Shown here piece by piece: positions 14,656-22,984 of a DNA stretch of 32,994 nucleotides (position 1 is the first letter of the stretch; each line of letters opens with the position of its first letter). The DNA lies in contig JAPPOO010000006.1 of NCBI GenBank assembly GCA_028817875.1, forward strand, positions 1 to 32,994, in the 5' to 3' direction. Under the pieces are notes generated by a model that worked only from the letters and a program-made list of their open reading frames with translations, was not told where the DNA came from and made no database searches. This stretch comes from Alphaproteobacteria bacterium. GTDB lineage: Bacteria > Pseudomonadota > Alphaproteobacteria > UBA2136 > JAPPOO01. A program made the translations under genes and the position numbers.

Positions 14656-16437
14656 ATGTTTTCTTTTGCGATTATTCCTGATTTTCACCAGATTTTAGCT
14701 TTGTTGGCATCTTACTTTGTGTTTGCCACGTTTATTTTGAGCGGTGCTCTTATTTGTCGCCATAGGGATGATATTCCAGTTGCTTTGTTGCCGTTTGTCG
14801 GCGCAGGGGCGTTTTATGCGTTGTTGCTCTTGGTTTCTTTTTTGCGCTTGCCGTGGGGGATTGCCTTAACCATGGTGATTATTACTGCGGGTACTTGGGT
14901 GTATGTGGGTAAATGTTGGCAGCAGTATGCCCCGATTTTGCGGCAGTGGATGCCGTTGCTTTTGTTGGTTTTCCCCGTTGCTTTTATTGTTGCAGGTAAG
15001 GACGTTAAAATGTGGGACGACTTTGCCCACTGGCTACCTGCTGCGCAGTACATAACAGAGCTAGGGCATTTGCCGATAGCTGATATTCCGGCAACCCATG
15101 CAAACACGAGTTACCCCTACGGTTTAGCTTTGCAAAATGCGGCGATTAGTTGGTTGAGTGGGCATTTTTCAGGTAATGCGAATGCGATTATGAATGTGTT
15201 GTGGCTGAGTTCTTTACTGTTTTGGTTACCTCGCGCTGTGGCAGGAGGAGCTGTATTTTGGGCAGGTGGGTTAGCGTTGTTTGGAAGTGTTTTAGGGGCT
15301 GAATACTTGGCTTCTTCCTATGCTGACCCCTTATTGGCTGTTGGTGTGACTCACTTGCTTTTATGGGGTTTACAGCACGTACGGGACGTGCCGACGTTTA
15401 CAATGCGGTGGCTTGTATTTTCTTTGATGGCTGTTGTTTTTGTTTCTATCAAACAGGTAGGGGTTGTGATGCTGTTTTTTGCAGGCTTTGCCTTATTTTC
15501 TACCCACTTGTGCTTTAGCAGGCCGACATCTGTGAAAGAATTGTTTGAAAAAGGTTTGCGGTGGGTTGCTGTTTTTGCCCCTGCTTTGGTGTTAGACCGT
15601 GTTTGGTCCTTGTATGTGATGTGGAATGAAATTCCGGGAGGGTTTGGCATCCGTGCGCCGTCTGAATGGTATTGGGAATTTCTGCCGTTAACGTTGGCGT
15701 CCGCATGGCAGTACGTGCAGATGACGCCATCGGTTTTTGTTTATCTGCCATTGTTGCTTGTTCTTTCATTATTTAAAAAATGGCGTGTGCAAACGCTGGT
15801 TATCTTAGGATTTTGTGTTTTATATATTCTGTTTTTGTTGTTTACGTATATTGCTAGTTTTTCGCCATTTGAAGGGAAGACTGCGGCATCTTTCAGCCGT
15901 TATGCAGGGCATGTGGCTTTATTGGGTTGGGTGGGTGTTTTAATTCCTGTTGGTAGTTGTTTGGGAGGTTTTATCAAAAAGCGTTTTGATGCTTTGGTGG
16001 TGACGATTTTAAGCGTGGCTGTTTTGGCTGGAGCGGTTTATTACGAGCGTGCTGAATTTTGGCACCAAAGCGGTTATACTTCCAAAGTGTGGGACGCTTT
16101 GGCAGAGGAATTAGTAAAAAGTGTGCCGAAGGGGACATCCCTTACTGTGATAGATGCTGTGGGGAATGGGTTTGTTGCAAAACATATTGAGTATAAAATG
16201 AACCGCCACGCGACGTTGCCGATGTTAAATATGTACCACAACGATTTAAGTATGAATGGCCTTATGGCGTTTGTGCAGGAGCACGATTCTCCGTTTGTGT
16301 TGTTATACTCTTTAAGGCCTGAGCATTTTGGTGCGATGAACTTAGAAGCGGGGCGATGGTATTTGGTGGAGGTTATGCATCACCCTGAAAATGGTACAAA
16401 AGCATGGCATGTGCGAAAAAACTGGCAGATACCTTAA
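14656..16437 (+). CDS. GT-C-like polytopic membrane glycosyltransferase (Gtr transferase type)
   Basis: The 593-residue protein has roughly a dozen hydrophobic segments over residues 1-450 and a soluble C-terminal domain (about 465-593). After the third or fourth helix, a periplasmic loop reads KMWDDFAHWLPAAQYI (about residue 118), the kind of acidic loop that carries the catalytic Asp in GT-C enzymes. A following SYPYGLALQNAAISWL is also family-like. It begins 5 nt after the GT2 gene, and its stop overlaps the GtrA start. In three-component Gtr systems, the third partner is such a variable GT-C protein that moves the flipped sugar onto the glycan. Function by context and topology; specificity unknown. 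Confidence 0.65.
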   Translation: MFSFAIIPDFHQILALLASYFVFATFILSGALICRHRDDIPVALLPFVGAGAFYALLLLVSFLRLPWGIALTMVIITAGTWVYVGKCWQQYAPILRQWMPLLLLVFPVAFIVAGKDVKMWDDFAHWLPAAQYITELGHLPIADIPATHANTSYPYGLALQNAAISWLSGHFSGNANAIMNVLWLSSLLFWLPRAVAGGAVFWAGGLALFGSVLGAEYLASSYADPLLAVGVTHLLLWGLQHVRDVPTFTMRWLVFSLMAVVFVSIKQVGVVMLFFAGFALFSTHLCFSRPTSVKELFEKGLRWVAVFAPALVLDRVWSLYVMWNEIPGGFGIRAPSEWYWEFLPLTLASAWQYVQMTPSVFVYLPLLLVLSLFKKWRVQTLVILGFCVLYILFLLFTYIASFSPFEGKTAASFSRYAGHVALLGWVGVLIPVGSCLGGFIKKRFDALVVTILSVAVLAGAVYYERAEFWHQSGYTSKVWDALAEELVKSVPKGTSLTVIDAVGNGFVAKHIEYKMNRHATLPMLNMYHNDLSMNGLMAFVQEHDSPFVLLYSLRPEHFGAMNLEAGRWYLVEVMHHPENGTKAWHVRKNWQIP

Positions 16438-16853
16438 TGTTTCAAAAACATTGGCGCACGTTTAGTCGGTTTTTCTTTATTAATGTTCTTGCCCTAATTG
16501 CAGATATTTTTTTGTTTATGCTTTGTACGGATTTTTTGAAAACTCCGCTGAATATAGCTGTTGCTGTAGGGGTAGGGAGCGGAGCCGTTGTTGCTTATGT
16601 AGGGCATAGCCTTGTTACATTTGGTAATAGAGATGCATTACTGGGAGAAAAACGTGCGGTTGCTTATACGTTTGGGCGGTATGTTCTTATTATTGCCGTT
16701 GTTTATGCGGTGCGGCTATTGATAACTTCCGCGCTGTCTCCGTATATTTCTATTACACTCGTGGGGTACTGCGTTGCGGTTGGGGTGTCCTTTTTGGTGA
16801 ATTATGTTTTAAGTTATAAACTTTTCCACAGAAGGGTACCAACTGAGGGCTAG
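16437..16853 (+). CDS. GtrA-family flippase-like protein
   Basis: The ORF track begins at 16404, but the ATG at 16437 overlaps the upstream stop (TAATG) and gives the usual length, 138 residues. The protein has four membrane helices and family motifs: FINVLALIADIFLF at the first helix, VAYVGHSLVTFGNRD between helices two and three, and VNYVLSYKLFHRR at the end. GtrA proteins are thought to flip polyprenyl-phosphate-linked sugars across the inner membrane. Together with the GT2 and GT-C genes upstream it completes a Gtr-like set. Confidence 0.88.
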   Translation: MFQKHWRTFSRFFFINVLALIADIFLFMLCTDFLKTPLNIAVAVGVGSGAVVAYVGHSLVTFGNRDALLGEKRAVAYTFGRYVLIIAVVYAVRLLITSALSPYISITLVGYCVAVGVSFLVNYVLSYKLFHRRVPTEG

Positions 16854-16911
16854 CTGTGGCAAAGTTGAGGAACGTATTTTGCAGAAGGGAAAAAGGGGGG
16901 ATCTGTATATT

Positions 16912-18345
16912 ATGACTCAACAAAATCTAAAAGCTGTAGAGCAAATTGCTGAGGATAAATCACCGAAGATATTTGCGTTTCATGACTTGCATCCTGAAGA
17001 TAACGCCATGTTGCAGGCTTTATATTCCCGTAGTCCTGCTGGCGTGTTGAGCCATTTGGAAAAAGTAAAAAAAGCTGGTTCTGGTAAATTTATGGCCAGT
17101 TATTATGTAGGGTACGGTCATGCTTCTATTGGGGACTGCGGCACGACGACGATTTTTATTGAAAATTATTCCATGCTGGCGGCAAAAGCAATTCAAGATA
17201 GCCAGCTGTATTCAGGGCAAGAAGCTTCTACGCGTTACTTAGATTTTTCTGAGCAGCCGTTGTATGACCCGTTTGGGGAAGAGGAGACGAGTAAAATTCA
17301 ACAGCGTTGGTTGGATTTGTACAATGAATATATGCCTCAAGTTAAACAAGCGTTGGCAGAAACATACCCGTATAACTCAGAAGATTATAAAACTGAAAAA
17401 GTATGGCAAAACGCTATTAATGCGCGTGCATTTGATATTTTACGTTGTTTGCTACCTGTTGGTGCGACAACATTATTTAGTTGGACAACAAACTTACGCC
17501 AAGCACGGGATAGGTTGATGCGCTTGCGGAACCATCCATTGCCTGAAATTAAAGAATTAGCGCGGGATTTGTTTACTCGTTTAAATGACCAGTACCCACA
17601 TAGTTTTACCGGTACAGAAATGGATGATAACGAACGTTATACAGAGCGCCATGCCTATGAAGCCCAGTACGGTGAAAAAGACCATGTTCAGACGTTTGAC
17701 GATGTAATTCAGCGTTATCAGCTAACGGAAGCGGAACAACAGAAGATACATGATGGTGGGGTTGTTTATCGTACGGAACATTTGGATATTGCAGGTATTA
17801 ACCGTGATGAAAGTGAAGCTTTGCAAAATAGGCCTGATGGCGCAGCGTTGCCTCATCGCCTAAAAAGCTACGGTGTGGTTGATATTCTATGTAAGCTTGA
17901 TTTCGGTTCTTTCAGAGATTTACAGCGTCATCGTGGTGGTGTTTGCTTATTGCCGCAGGTGGATAATACTTTTGGGTTTAATAGTTGGTATTTGTCTCAG
18001 CTTGAAGATTTACTGCCTGACAACGCAGTTGCTTTGAAGGCAGCGATTCAAGAAAATTTAGGTGAGTTAGAAACACTTAAAACACAGGGTAAATCTTCGC
18101 TGTTGTTGCAATACTTATACCCTATGGGGATGGATATTGCTGTGAACGTAACGTATTCCGTGCCGCAAATTCAGTACGTGGCAGAGCTTCGTTCTGGCAA
18201 GCCTGTTCACCAGTCTCTGCGACCTATTGCTCAGGATATGGTTCTGTTTTTGAAAGAACATTTTCCGAACATTGCGTTATATGCAGATATGGATAAAGAC
18301 AATTGGACGGCTAAACGGGGCGAACAAACGATTGAAGAGAAATAG
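16912..18345 (+). CDS. tandem-domain ThyX-like (flavin-dependent thymidylate synthase family) protein
   Basis: The track's start is a TTG at 16879. ATG 16912 with an AGGGGGG SD gives 477 residues and is preferred. The protein is about twice the length of ordinary ThyX and holds two ThyX-like halves. The first half has GYGHASIGD (67-75), SGQEASTRY (101-109) and FSWTTNLRQARDRLM (189-203), but has DSQ (96-98) where ThyX has RHR. The second half has DLQRHRGGV (336-344) and ELRSGKPVHQSLRPIAQD (425-442), but lacks the ExSxRY part. Classic ThyX makes dTMP from dUMP using FAD and methylene-THF. Long ThyX-annotated proteins exist in some bacteria such as chlamydiae (from memory). Whether this one makes dTMP is not shown. 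It sits downstream of the glycan operon with no obvious functional tie. Confidence 0.75.
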   Translation: MTQQNLKAVEQIAEDKSPKIFAFHDLHPEDNAMLQALYSRSPAGVLSHLEKVKKAGSGKFMASYYVGYGHASIGDCGTTTIFIENYSMLAAKAIQDSQLYSGQEASTRYLDFSEQPLYDPFGEEETSKIQQRWLDLYNEYMPQVKQALAETYPYNSEDYKTEKVWQNAINARAFDILRCLLPVGATTLFSWTTNLRQARDRLMRLRNHPLPEIKELARDLFTRLNDQYPHSFTGTEMDDNERYTERHAYEAQYGEKDHVQTFDDVIQRYQLTEAEQQKIHDGGVVYRTEHLDIAGINRDESEALQNRPDGAALPHRLKSYGVVDILCKLDFGSFRDLQRHRGGVCLLPQVDNTFGFNSWYLSQLEDLLPDNAVALKAAIQENLGELETLKTQGKSSLLLQYLYPMGMDIAVNVTYSVPQIQYVAELRSGKPVHQSLRPIAQDMVLFLKEHFPNIALYADMDKDNWTAKRGEQTIEEK

Positions 18346-18415
18346 GTGACCTTCTCTGTGAAGGAGGTGTGTTTCAAACTTGGGTTTCGTGTTAAAACGC
18401 GTTAGACTTGCAGCT

Positions 18416-19057
18416 ATGAAAAAGAATAATTTTTTTGCGTACGCTATTTTGTTGTCTCTCTTTGTTGTTCCGACATGGGCGATGGAGAAGGAGCCTTCTG
18501 CGGAAGATCAAGTTTTGACGCGACTGATGACAATGAGTTCTTATAAGGGGATTCAGGTGAAAGTCGCGAGTATTCTGAAGCACGATGAAGCGCGGTATAC
18601 GCCTGAGTGTTCTCAATTAGCGACAGTTGAGCCGGTAGAAATTACTGTATTGGAAGAGCCTGAGTTTGCTGAAAACCAAACACCTGTAAAGGGGTCTTGG
18701 ATGGTTCGCTATGAAATGGATGTGTGTGGACAAAAATTGTTACGCGCTATTTATTTTCAGGTGAGTGATGAACAAATTAGTATGGCATCGCTTTTGCCTG
18801 GTAATACAAAAACAGACCCTCAGCTTCAAAAAGATGTGACACGGACATTTAAGGAGGCTGTATTGCGTGCGTACCCTGATTGTAAAATTCCATTTGTGAC
18901 GGATACGCGTTTGTTGGCATTGCCTAAAAACGGTGATGCGCCATGGGAAGAGCTTTGGGTGATGAATGCTTGTAACAACGTATTTGGGCAGGCTATCCGT
19001 TTTGTCCCGCAGGATGATGGCACGGCCTTTTCATTATATATTCCAACCAAGCAGTAA
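18416..19057 (+). CDS. exported protein with four cysteines, unrecognised
   Basis: From ATG 18416 the protein is 213 residues with a typical signal peptide (KNNFFAYAILLSLFVVPTWA). The mature part has four spaced cysteines (PECSQ, DVCGQ, PDCKI, NACNN), suggesting two disulfides in the periplasm. I recognise no family. The start is uncertain: a strong AAGGAGG at 18361-18367 fits the in-frame TTG 18380 or GTG 18389 better than the ATG, which would add up to 12 residues before the signal peptide. That SD can itself pair in a CCTTC-TCTGT-GAAGG hairpin (18350-18364). It precedes mrp by 18 nt on the same strand. Confidence 0.7.
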   Translation: MKKNNFFAYAILLSLFVVPTWAMEKEPSAEDQVLTRLMTMSSYKGIQVKVASILKHDEARYTPECSQLATVEPVEITVLEEPEFAENQTPVKGSWMVRYEMDVCGQKLLRAIYFQVSDEQISMASLLPGNTKTDPQLQKDVTRTFKEAVLRAYPDCKIPFVTDTRLLALPKNGDAPWEELWVMNACNNVFGQAIRFVPQDDGTAFSLYIPTKQ

Positions 19058-19075
19058 GTAGGTTTCTCAATCTTT

Positions 19076-19888
19076 ATGGATCATATTCAGTATATTATTG
19101 CCGTTGCTAGCGGCAAAGGTGGGGTGGGTAAATCTACAACTGCCATGAATTTAGCGGTGGCCCTTTCTGTTATGGGAAAAGAAGTTGGGTTGTTAGATGC
19201 GGATGTTTACGGGCCTTCTCAACCACGTATGCTGGGTGTAAAAGATGCTCAGCCTGCGTCAGACGGAGAACGGATTGAGCCTGTGTTGGCGCATAGTATC
19301 CGCATGATGTCTATGGGGTTTATGGTGGAGGAAGAAACGCCCATGGTTTGGCGGGGGCCAATGGTGCAATCCGCCCTGATGCAAATGTTGAAACAAGTGG
19401 ATTGGGGCACGGCGGATAATCCGCTAGACGTCCTTATTTTAGATATGCCGCCTGGGACGGGAGACACGCAGTTGACTATTAGTCAGCAAGCACAGTTGGA
19501 TGGTGCCGTGATTGTTTCAACCCCGCAGGATATTGCTTTGCTAGATGCCCGCAAAGGCTTGGAGATGTTCAAAAAAGTAAACGTACCGATTTTGGGTGTT
19601 GTTGAAAATATGTCTATGTTTTGTTGCCCGAAATGTGGCGAAGAAACGCCGATTTTTGCGCACGGCGGGGCGCGCCAAGTGGCAGAGGATTTGGGCTATC
19701 CGTTGTTAGCGGAAGTGCCGTTGGATATTGAAATACGGGAACAGACGGATAGTGGTAAGCCGTTGGTTTTGATGAACCCTGACAGCAAGGGGGCGGAAGC
19801 CTACCGCGGTATGGCGGAGAAAGTTTGGGAGACGCTAGAAGTTCAGCGGGCGCAAGCGGCGGAGCCCGTTAAAATTGTGATTGAGTAG
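19076..19888 (+). CDS. mrp: Mrp/ApbC-family iron-sulfur carrier ATPase
   Basis: The 270-residue protein has the deviant Walker A ASGKGGVGKSTT (signature Lys14, Lys19), LLDADVYGPSQPRML (39-53), LILDMPPGTGDTQLT (120-134) and the C-terminal CCPKC (183-187) that holds the bridging cluster as a homodimer CxxC. Mrp/NBP35 proteins bind and transfer 4Fe-4S clusters. The N-terminal MIP18 (DUF59) domain of longer Mrp proteins is absent, so this is the compact form. In many alphaproteobacteria mrp lies near hflK-hflC, as here. SD is weak (TAGG). Confidence 0.94.
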   Translation: MDHIQYIIAVASGKGGVGKSTTAMNLAVALSVMGKEVGLLDADVYGPSQPRMLGVKDAQPASDGERIEPVLAHSIRMMSMGFMVEEETPMVWRGPMVQSALMQMLKQVDWGTADNPLDVLILDMPPGTGDTQLTISQQAQLDGAVIVSTPQDIALLDARKGLEMFKKVNVPILGVVENMSMFCCPKCGEETPIFAHGGARQVAEDLGYPLLAEVPLDIEIREQTDSGKPLVLMNPDSKGAEAYRGMAEKVWETLEVQRAQAAEPVKIVIE

Positions 19889-19896
19889 TTGATAGG

Positions 19897-19938
19897 TTTC
19901 CTCTGCCATTAGCTTTGTGGGCTTAATAGCAGAGGAAA
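19897..19938. terminator. convergent inverted repeat between mrp and the basic secreted protein gene
   Basis: TTTCCTCTGC (19897-19906) and GCAGAGGAAA (19929-19938) are perfect inverted repeats. The 22-nt loop contains a further TTA-GC/GCTTAA pairing. Its position between convergent stops fits a bidirectional terminator, although neither side has a long T tract. Confidence 0.65.
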
Positions 19939-19944
19939 GTTACT

Positions 19945-20436
19945 TTAGTCTGAAAAGTTATCCCATTTTATAGTATAGACTTTTGCTTTTTTCTTTCGGC
20001 GTTTCCTGTAAGGTCTCTGTTTTTTTCTTTTTCGCCATGCGTATTTTTTGTACCGTTTTTTCTTTCTTTTAGCGTACGTTTTTCCGAAATCAGATCGTTT
20101 AATGCATAGTACTTCTGATTTTTTAGCGCTGTATTTTTTAGCGCAACGTTTACGGCCTTTTTTTACAATGACAAATTTTTCCCTTGGTTTAAACAGCATT
20201 TTGAATGCAAAACATCTGAGGTTTTTGCACTGCTGGTTATAGTACATGGGGGTGGGGACAAAAATGGGGTTTTTGCAGTTAAAGTTCTCACAAGTCGCGA
20301 CAAAGATAATGATTTCGTCAACTTGTTTTTTCATATGGCCGTCAGCGGATGCTGGTGTACTGTTGAACGTGCATACACATAGTATGAGCGCAATGAAAGT
20401 GCAGGCAAGTTGCCTGTGGGGTGATTTAGGGGGCAT
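19945..20436 (-). CDS. secreted, cysteine-containing, extremely Lys/Arg-rich protein
   Basis: The 163-residue protein has a signal peptide (LACTFIALILCVCTF...ASA). A middle region follows with paired cysteines (CENFNC, CKNLRC, RCAKK and VLCIKR, six in total). The C-terminal tail, from about residue 120 to 152, has some two thirds of residues Lys or Arg, interspersed with Tyr and Trp (for example AKRKKKRYKKYAWRKRKKQR). It ends in a neutral WDNFSD. A GAGGT SD 5 nt before ATG supports the start. No family is recognised. The tail could bind DNA, LPS, peptidoglycan or polyanionic glycan at the cell surface; this is inference. It is a lone minus-strand gene between mrp and hflK. Confidence 0.75.
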   Translation of the reverse strand: MPPKSPHRQLACTFIALILCVCTFNSTPASADGHMKKQVDEIIIFVATCENFNCKNPIFVPTPMYYNQQCKNLRCFAFKMLFKPREKFVIVKKGRKRCAKKYSAKKSEVLCIKRSDFGKTYAKRKKKRYKKYAWRKRKKQRPYRKRRKKKAKVYTIKWDNFSD

Positions 20437-20553
20437 GGGTTACCTCGTGGAAAAATTTGTAGATTAAATTTGGCGGGAATGTAACGGTTTGTTGGATATA
20501 TGGCAATGTTATTTTTTAGGCAGTTATGATAACTGGATTTGTGACTTAAAACC

Positions 20554-20581
20554 TTGACCTTACGGGGGAACACTTTATCAT
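20554..20581 (+). promoter_or_regulatory. hflK promoter, possibly giving a leaderless mRNA
   Basis: TTGACC (20554-20559) and TATCAT (20576-20581) are 16 bp apart. The -10 box ends only 7 nt before the hflK ATG (20589), so transcription would start at or next to the initiation codon. The absence of an SD close to the ATG agrees. Confidence 0.5.
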
Positions 20582-20588
20582 ACCCAGC

Positions 20589-21713
20589 ATGAAAATATTT
20601 GAATGGGATAATGGAGAAGGCCCGTGGGGCGCGCCGAAAAAGCCGCGCAAAACGGGTTCTCAAGGGCAGCGCCGCGGTAGCGGACAAGATCAACCAGATA
20701 TTGAAGAAGTTGTACGCTTCGCGCAGGAGCGTTTTAAAAACAGCTTTGGCGGTGGAGATGGTGGTGGACTGCCATCTGGCCGTGTTGCAGGGCTTATTGC
20801 GATTGGGCTATTTGTTTTGTGGTTGTTCTCAGGGTTTTATATTGTTGCACCTGACCAACAAGGGGTTGTTTTACGCTTCGGTAAATACGTGCAAACGACG
20901 GATTCTGGCTTACATTGGCATTTGCCAGTTCCTATAGAAACAGTTTTAAAGCCGCAGGTGACGCGCGAAAATGTGATGCAAGTTGGCGGTGGAAATATTG
21001 TTTCTAATGATGGTGGTGGATTTTCTTTTGGGCGTTCTGTGAGTCGTGCTTCTGTATCTTCTCCACTTATGTTGACGGGTGATGAAAACATTGTTGATTT
21101 ATCTTTTACAGTACGTTGGAAAATTTCTGATGCGCGAGATTATCTGTTTAATATTACGGATGTGGCGGATACAGTGCAAAACGTTGCAGAGAGTGTGATG
21201 CGCGAAGTAATTGGGCGCCGGCCTATTGATGATGCGTTAACAGGTAATAAAACTGAAATTCAGCAAGAAGCGCAGGAGCGGATGCAGGAAGTTTTGGATA
21301 GCTACCGCGCAGGTGTTGCTATTAACGGAGTTGAACTGCAAGAGGTGAACCCACCGCGTGAGGTGATTGATGCTTTCCGTGATGTGCAAGCGGCACGTGC
21401 TGATGCTGAAAAAGCTGTGAACGAAGCCATGGGGTATGCCAACGACATTTTACCACGTGCTCGTGGGCAGGTTGCGCAGGTGATGCAAGAAGCTGAGGCT
21501 TATAAGGCTTCACGGATTGCTCAGGCGGAAGGGGATGCTTCTCGGTTTACATCGCAATTGGTGGAATACCGTAAGGCACCGAGTGTAACGCGTAAGCGCT
21601 TATACTTAGAGGCCATGCAGTCCGTTGTGGAATCTTCTGATAAAATTATTTTACCGAAGGGGAGTGGCGGTAACATTTTGCCGTACTTACCATTGAAGAA
21701 GGAGGGTAAGTAG
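20589..21713 (+). CDS. hflK: HflK, FtsH-protease regulator subunit
   Basis: The 374-residue protein has the Gly/Pro-rich cytoplasmic N-terminus of HflK (NGEGPWGAPKKPRK...), one membrane helix (about residues 65-86) and the SPFH/prohibitin domain (YIVAPDQQGVVLRFGKYVQT onward). A coiled-coil region rich in Ala/Glu follows, then a C-terminal LYLEAMQSVVESSDKIIL typical of the family. With HflC it forms a large periplasm-facing cage around FtsH that modulates membrane-protein degradation. hflC starts directly after its stop codon. It is divergent from the basic secreted protein gene across a 152-bp gap. Confidence 0.96.
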   Translation: MKIFEWDNGEGPWGAPKKPRKTGSQGQRRGSGQDQPDIEEVVRFAQERFKNSFGGGDGGGLPSGRVAGLIAIGLFVLWLFSGFYIVAPDQQGVVLRFGKYVQTTDSGLHWHLPVPIETVLKPQVTRENVMQVGGGNIVSNDGGGFSFGRSVSRASVSSPLMLTGDENIVDLSFTVRWKISDARDYLFNITDVADTVQNVAESVMREVIGRRPIDDALTGNKTEIQQEAQERMQEVLDSYRAGVAINGVELQEVNPPREVIDAFRDVQAARADAEKAVNEAMGYANDILPRARGQVAQVMQEAEAYKASRIAQAEGDASRFTSQLVEYRKAPSVTRKRLYLEAMQSVVESSDKIILPKGSGGNILPYLPLKKEGK

Positions 21714-22562
21714 ATGCGTCCGATGTTATTGATTGTTCTTGCAGCGATTGCAGGTATTGTATGCGTAAATGGTTTCTTTACCGTGGCTGAAACTCAACAG
21801 GCGATGGTATTAACGTTGGGGAAGGTTGACCGTGTTGTTGCTGAGCCAGGGTTAAATTTCAAAATGCCTTTTTATCAGCAGGTTATTTATTTTGATAAAC
21901 GTATTTTAGAGACGGATTCTGACCCCGAAGAAGTTCAAAGTGTTGATAAAAAGCGAGTTGTGGTGGATAGCTTTACCCGTTGGCGTATTGTGGATGCTGA
22001 GGCTTTTTATAAAGCGGTTCGGAATCAGTCTACAGCGGTAAACCGTATTGATACGATTGTAAATTCTAATATTCGTCGAGTTGTGGCCAGAGAAACTTTG
22101 GAAGAGTTGGTTTCTGGTGAGCGGACCCGTTTGATGGAAGAGATTCAAAAAGAATCAGGTAAACAGGCAGGGCCTTTAGGCATTGAGATTGTAGATGTAC
22201 GTATTAAACGTGCAGATTTACCACAAGCAAATGCTAGTGCTGTTTTCCAACGGATGCGTACAGAGCGTGAAAAAGAGGCAAAAGAAATCCGTGCGAACGG
22301 AGCTGAAGAAGCTCAAAAAATCCGCGCTGACGCGAATAAGCAACGTACAATTTTGCTTGCTGAAGCCGAACGTGATGCTCAAAAACTGCGTGGTGAAGGG
22401 GAGGCTAAATCCATCAAAATTACGGGAGAGGCTTTCAGTAAAGATAGTTCTTTCTACAGTTTTTTAAGAAGTTTGGAAGCTTATACTGAAAGCTTGAAGA
22501 GCGGTACAACGATGGTGCTAGATTCTTCCGTAGAATTTATGGATGTATTTAGCGGTAAGTAG
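21714..22562 (+). CDS. hflC: HflC, FtsH-protease regulator subunit
   Basis: The 282-residue protein has an N-terminal membrane anchor (LLIVLAAIAGIVCVNGFF), an SPFH domain beginning TVAETQQAMVLTLGKVDRVV, and the HflC motif VVVDSFTRWRIVD near residue 79. A long Glu/Ala/Arg helix (MRTEREKEAKEIRANGAEEA) is followed by a C-terminal FYSFLRSLEAYTESL. It partners HflK in the FtsH complex. The ATG abuts the hflK TAG and has a GGAGGG SD within the hflK end. The protease DegP often encoded next is not present; acpP follows instead. Confidence 0.96.
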   Translation: MRPMLLIVLAAIAGIVCVNGFFTVAETQQAMVLTLGKVDRVVAEPGLNFKMPFYQQVIYFDKRILETDSDPEEVQSVDKKRVVVDSFTRWRIVDAEAFYKAVRNQSTAVNRIDTIVNSNIRRVVARETLEELVSGERTRLMEEIQKESGKQAGPLGIEIVDVRIKRADLPQANASAVFQRMRTEREKEAKEIRANGAEEAQKIRADANKQRTILLAEAERDAQKLRGEGEAKSIKITGEAFSKDSSFYSFLRSLEAYTESLKSGTTMVLDSSVEFMDVFSGK

Positions 22563-22614
22563 GTTTTGTGGCCTTGTTAAAATTGTATTTTACTTGCTTT
22601 TTTCTTCAGGGCGA

Positions 22615-22620
22615 TATAAT
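22615..22620 (+). promoter_or_regulatory. acpP promoter -10 box
   Basis: A perfect TATAAT lies 43 nt before the acpP start. The best -35 options, CTTGCT or TTGCTT (around 22593-22599), are at 15-16 bp and weak. The implied leader of about 37 nt includes the AAAAAAGGA SD. Confidence 0.6.
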
Positions 22621-22663
22621 GATGACAGCTCAAGTTAAAAGACGGAGATAAAAAAGGAATCTC

Positions 22664-22900
22664 ATGGAAGATATTATTGTACGCGTAAAAAGCGTTATCG
22701 CCGAAAACCTAGGTGTAGAGGAAGACAAAGTTGTTGAATCTGCTAACTTTGTTGATGACCTTGGTGCTGATAGCCTAGACACTGTAGAAATGGTGATGGC
22801 TTTGGAAGAGGAGTTTGGTATTGAAATTCCTGATGCTGATGCTGAAAATATTGCAACTGTAGAAGATGCAATTGAATACGTGAAAAAAGCAACAGCTTAA
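22664..22900 (+). CDS. acpP: acyl carrier protein
   Basis: The 78-residue acidic four-helix protein carries the phosphopantetheine attachment motif [20 protein letters not shown], with Ser37 as the modified residue. It carries growing acyl chains for fatty-acid synthesis and lipid A assembly. Length and sequence are fully typical. It has its own -10 box, a good AAGGA SD and a strong terminator, fitting high expression as a short monocistronic mRNA. fabF lies just downstream, the usual order. Confidence 0.98.
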   Translation: MEDIIVRVKSVIAENLGVEEDKVVESANFVDDLGADSLDTVEMVMALEEEFGIEIPDADAENIATVEDAIEYVKKATA

Positions 22901-22917
22901 GTAAATTATAACTTTCA

Positions 22918-22941
22918 AAAAAGGGCCTTTTGGCCCTTTTT
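22918..22941 (+). terminator. acpP terminator
   Basis: AAAAAGGGCC pairs perfectly with GGCCCTTTTT around a TTTT loop. It ends in a T run and lies 17 nt after the acpP stop, a textbook intrinsic terminator. Confidence 0.92.
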
Positions 22942-22948
22942 GCAACCC

Positions 22949-22977
22949 TTGTCATAAACTCTCTAATCAAGCACAAT
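22949..22977 (+). promoter_or_regulatory. candidate fabF promoter, near-leaderless
   Basis: TTGTCA (22949-22954) and CACAAT (22972-22977) are 17 bp apart. The -10 ends 7 nt before the fabF ATG, which lacks a clear SD. The -10 match is 4 of 6. Confidence 0.4.
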
Positions 22978-22984
22978 AGCCCCC

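Noticed and set aside
14814-15769. Minus-strand ORFs inside the GT-C-like gene
   Set aside because: They are antisense to hydrophobic codons of a convincing membrane protein and lack any recognisable domain.
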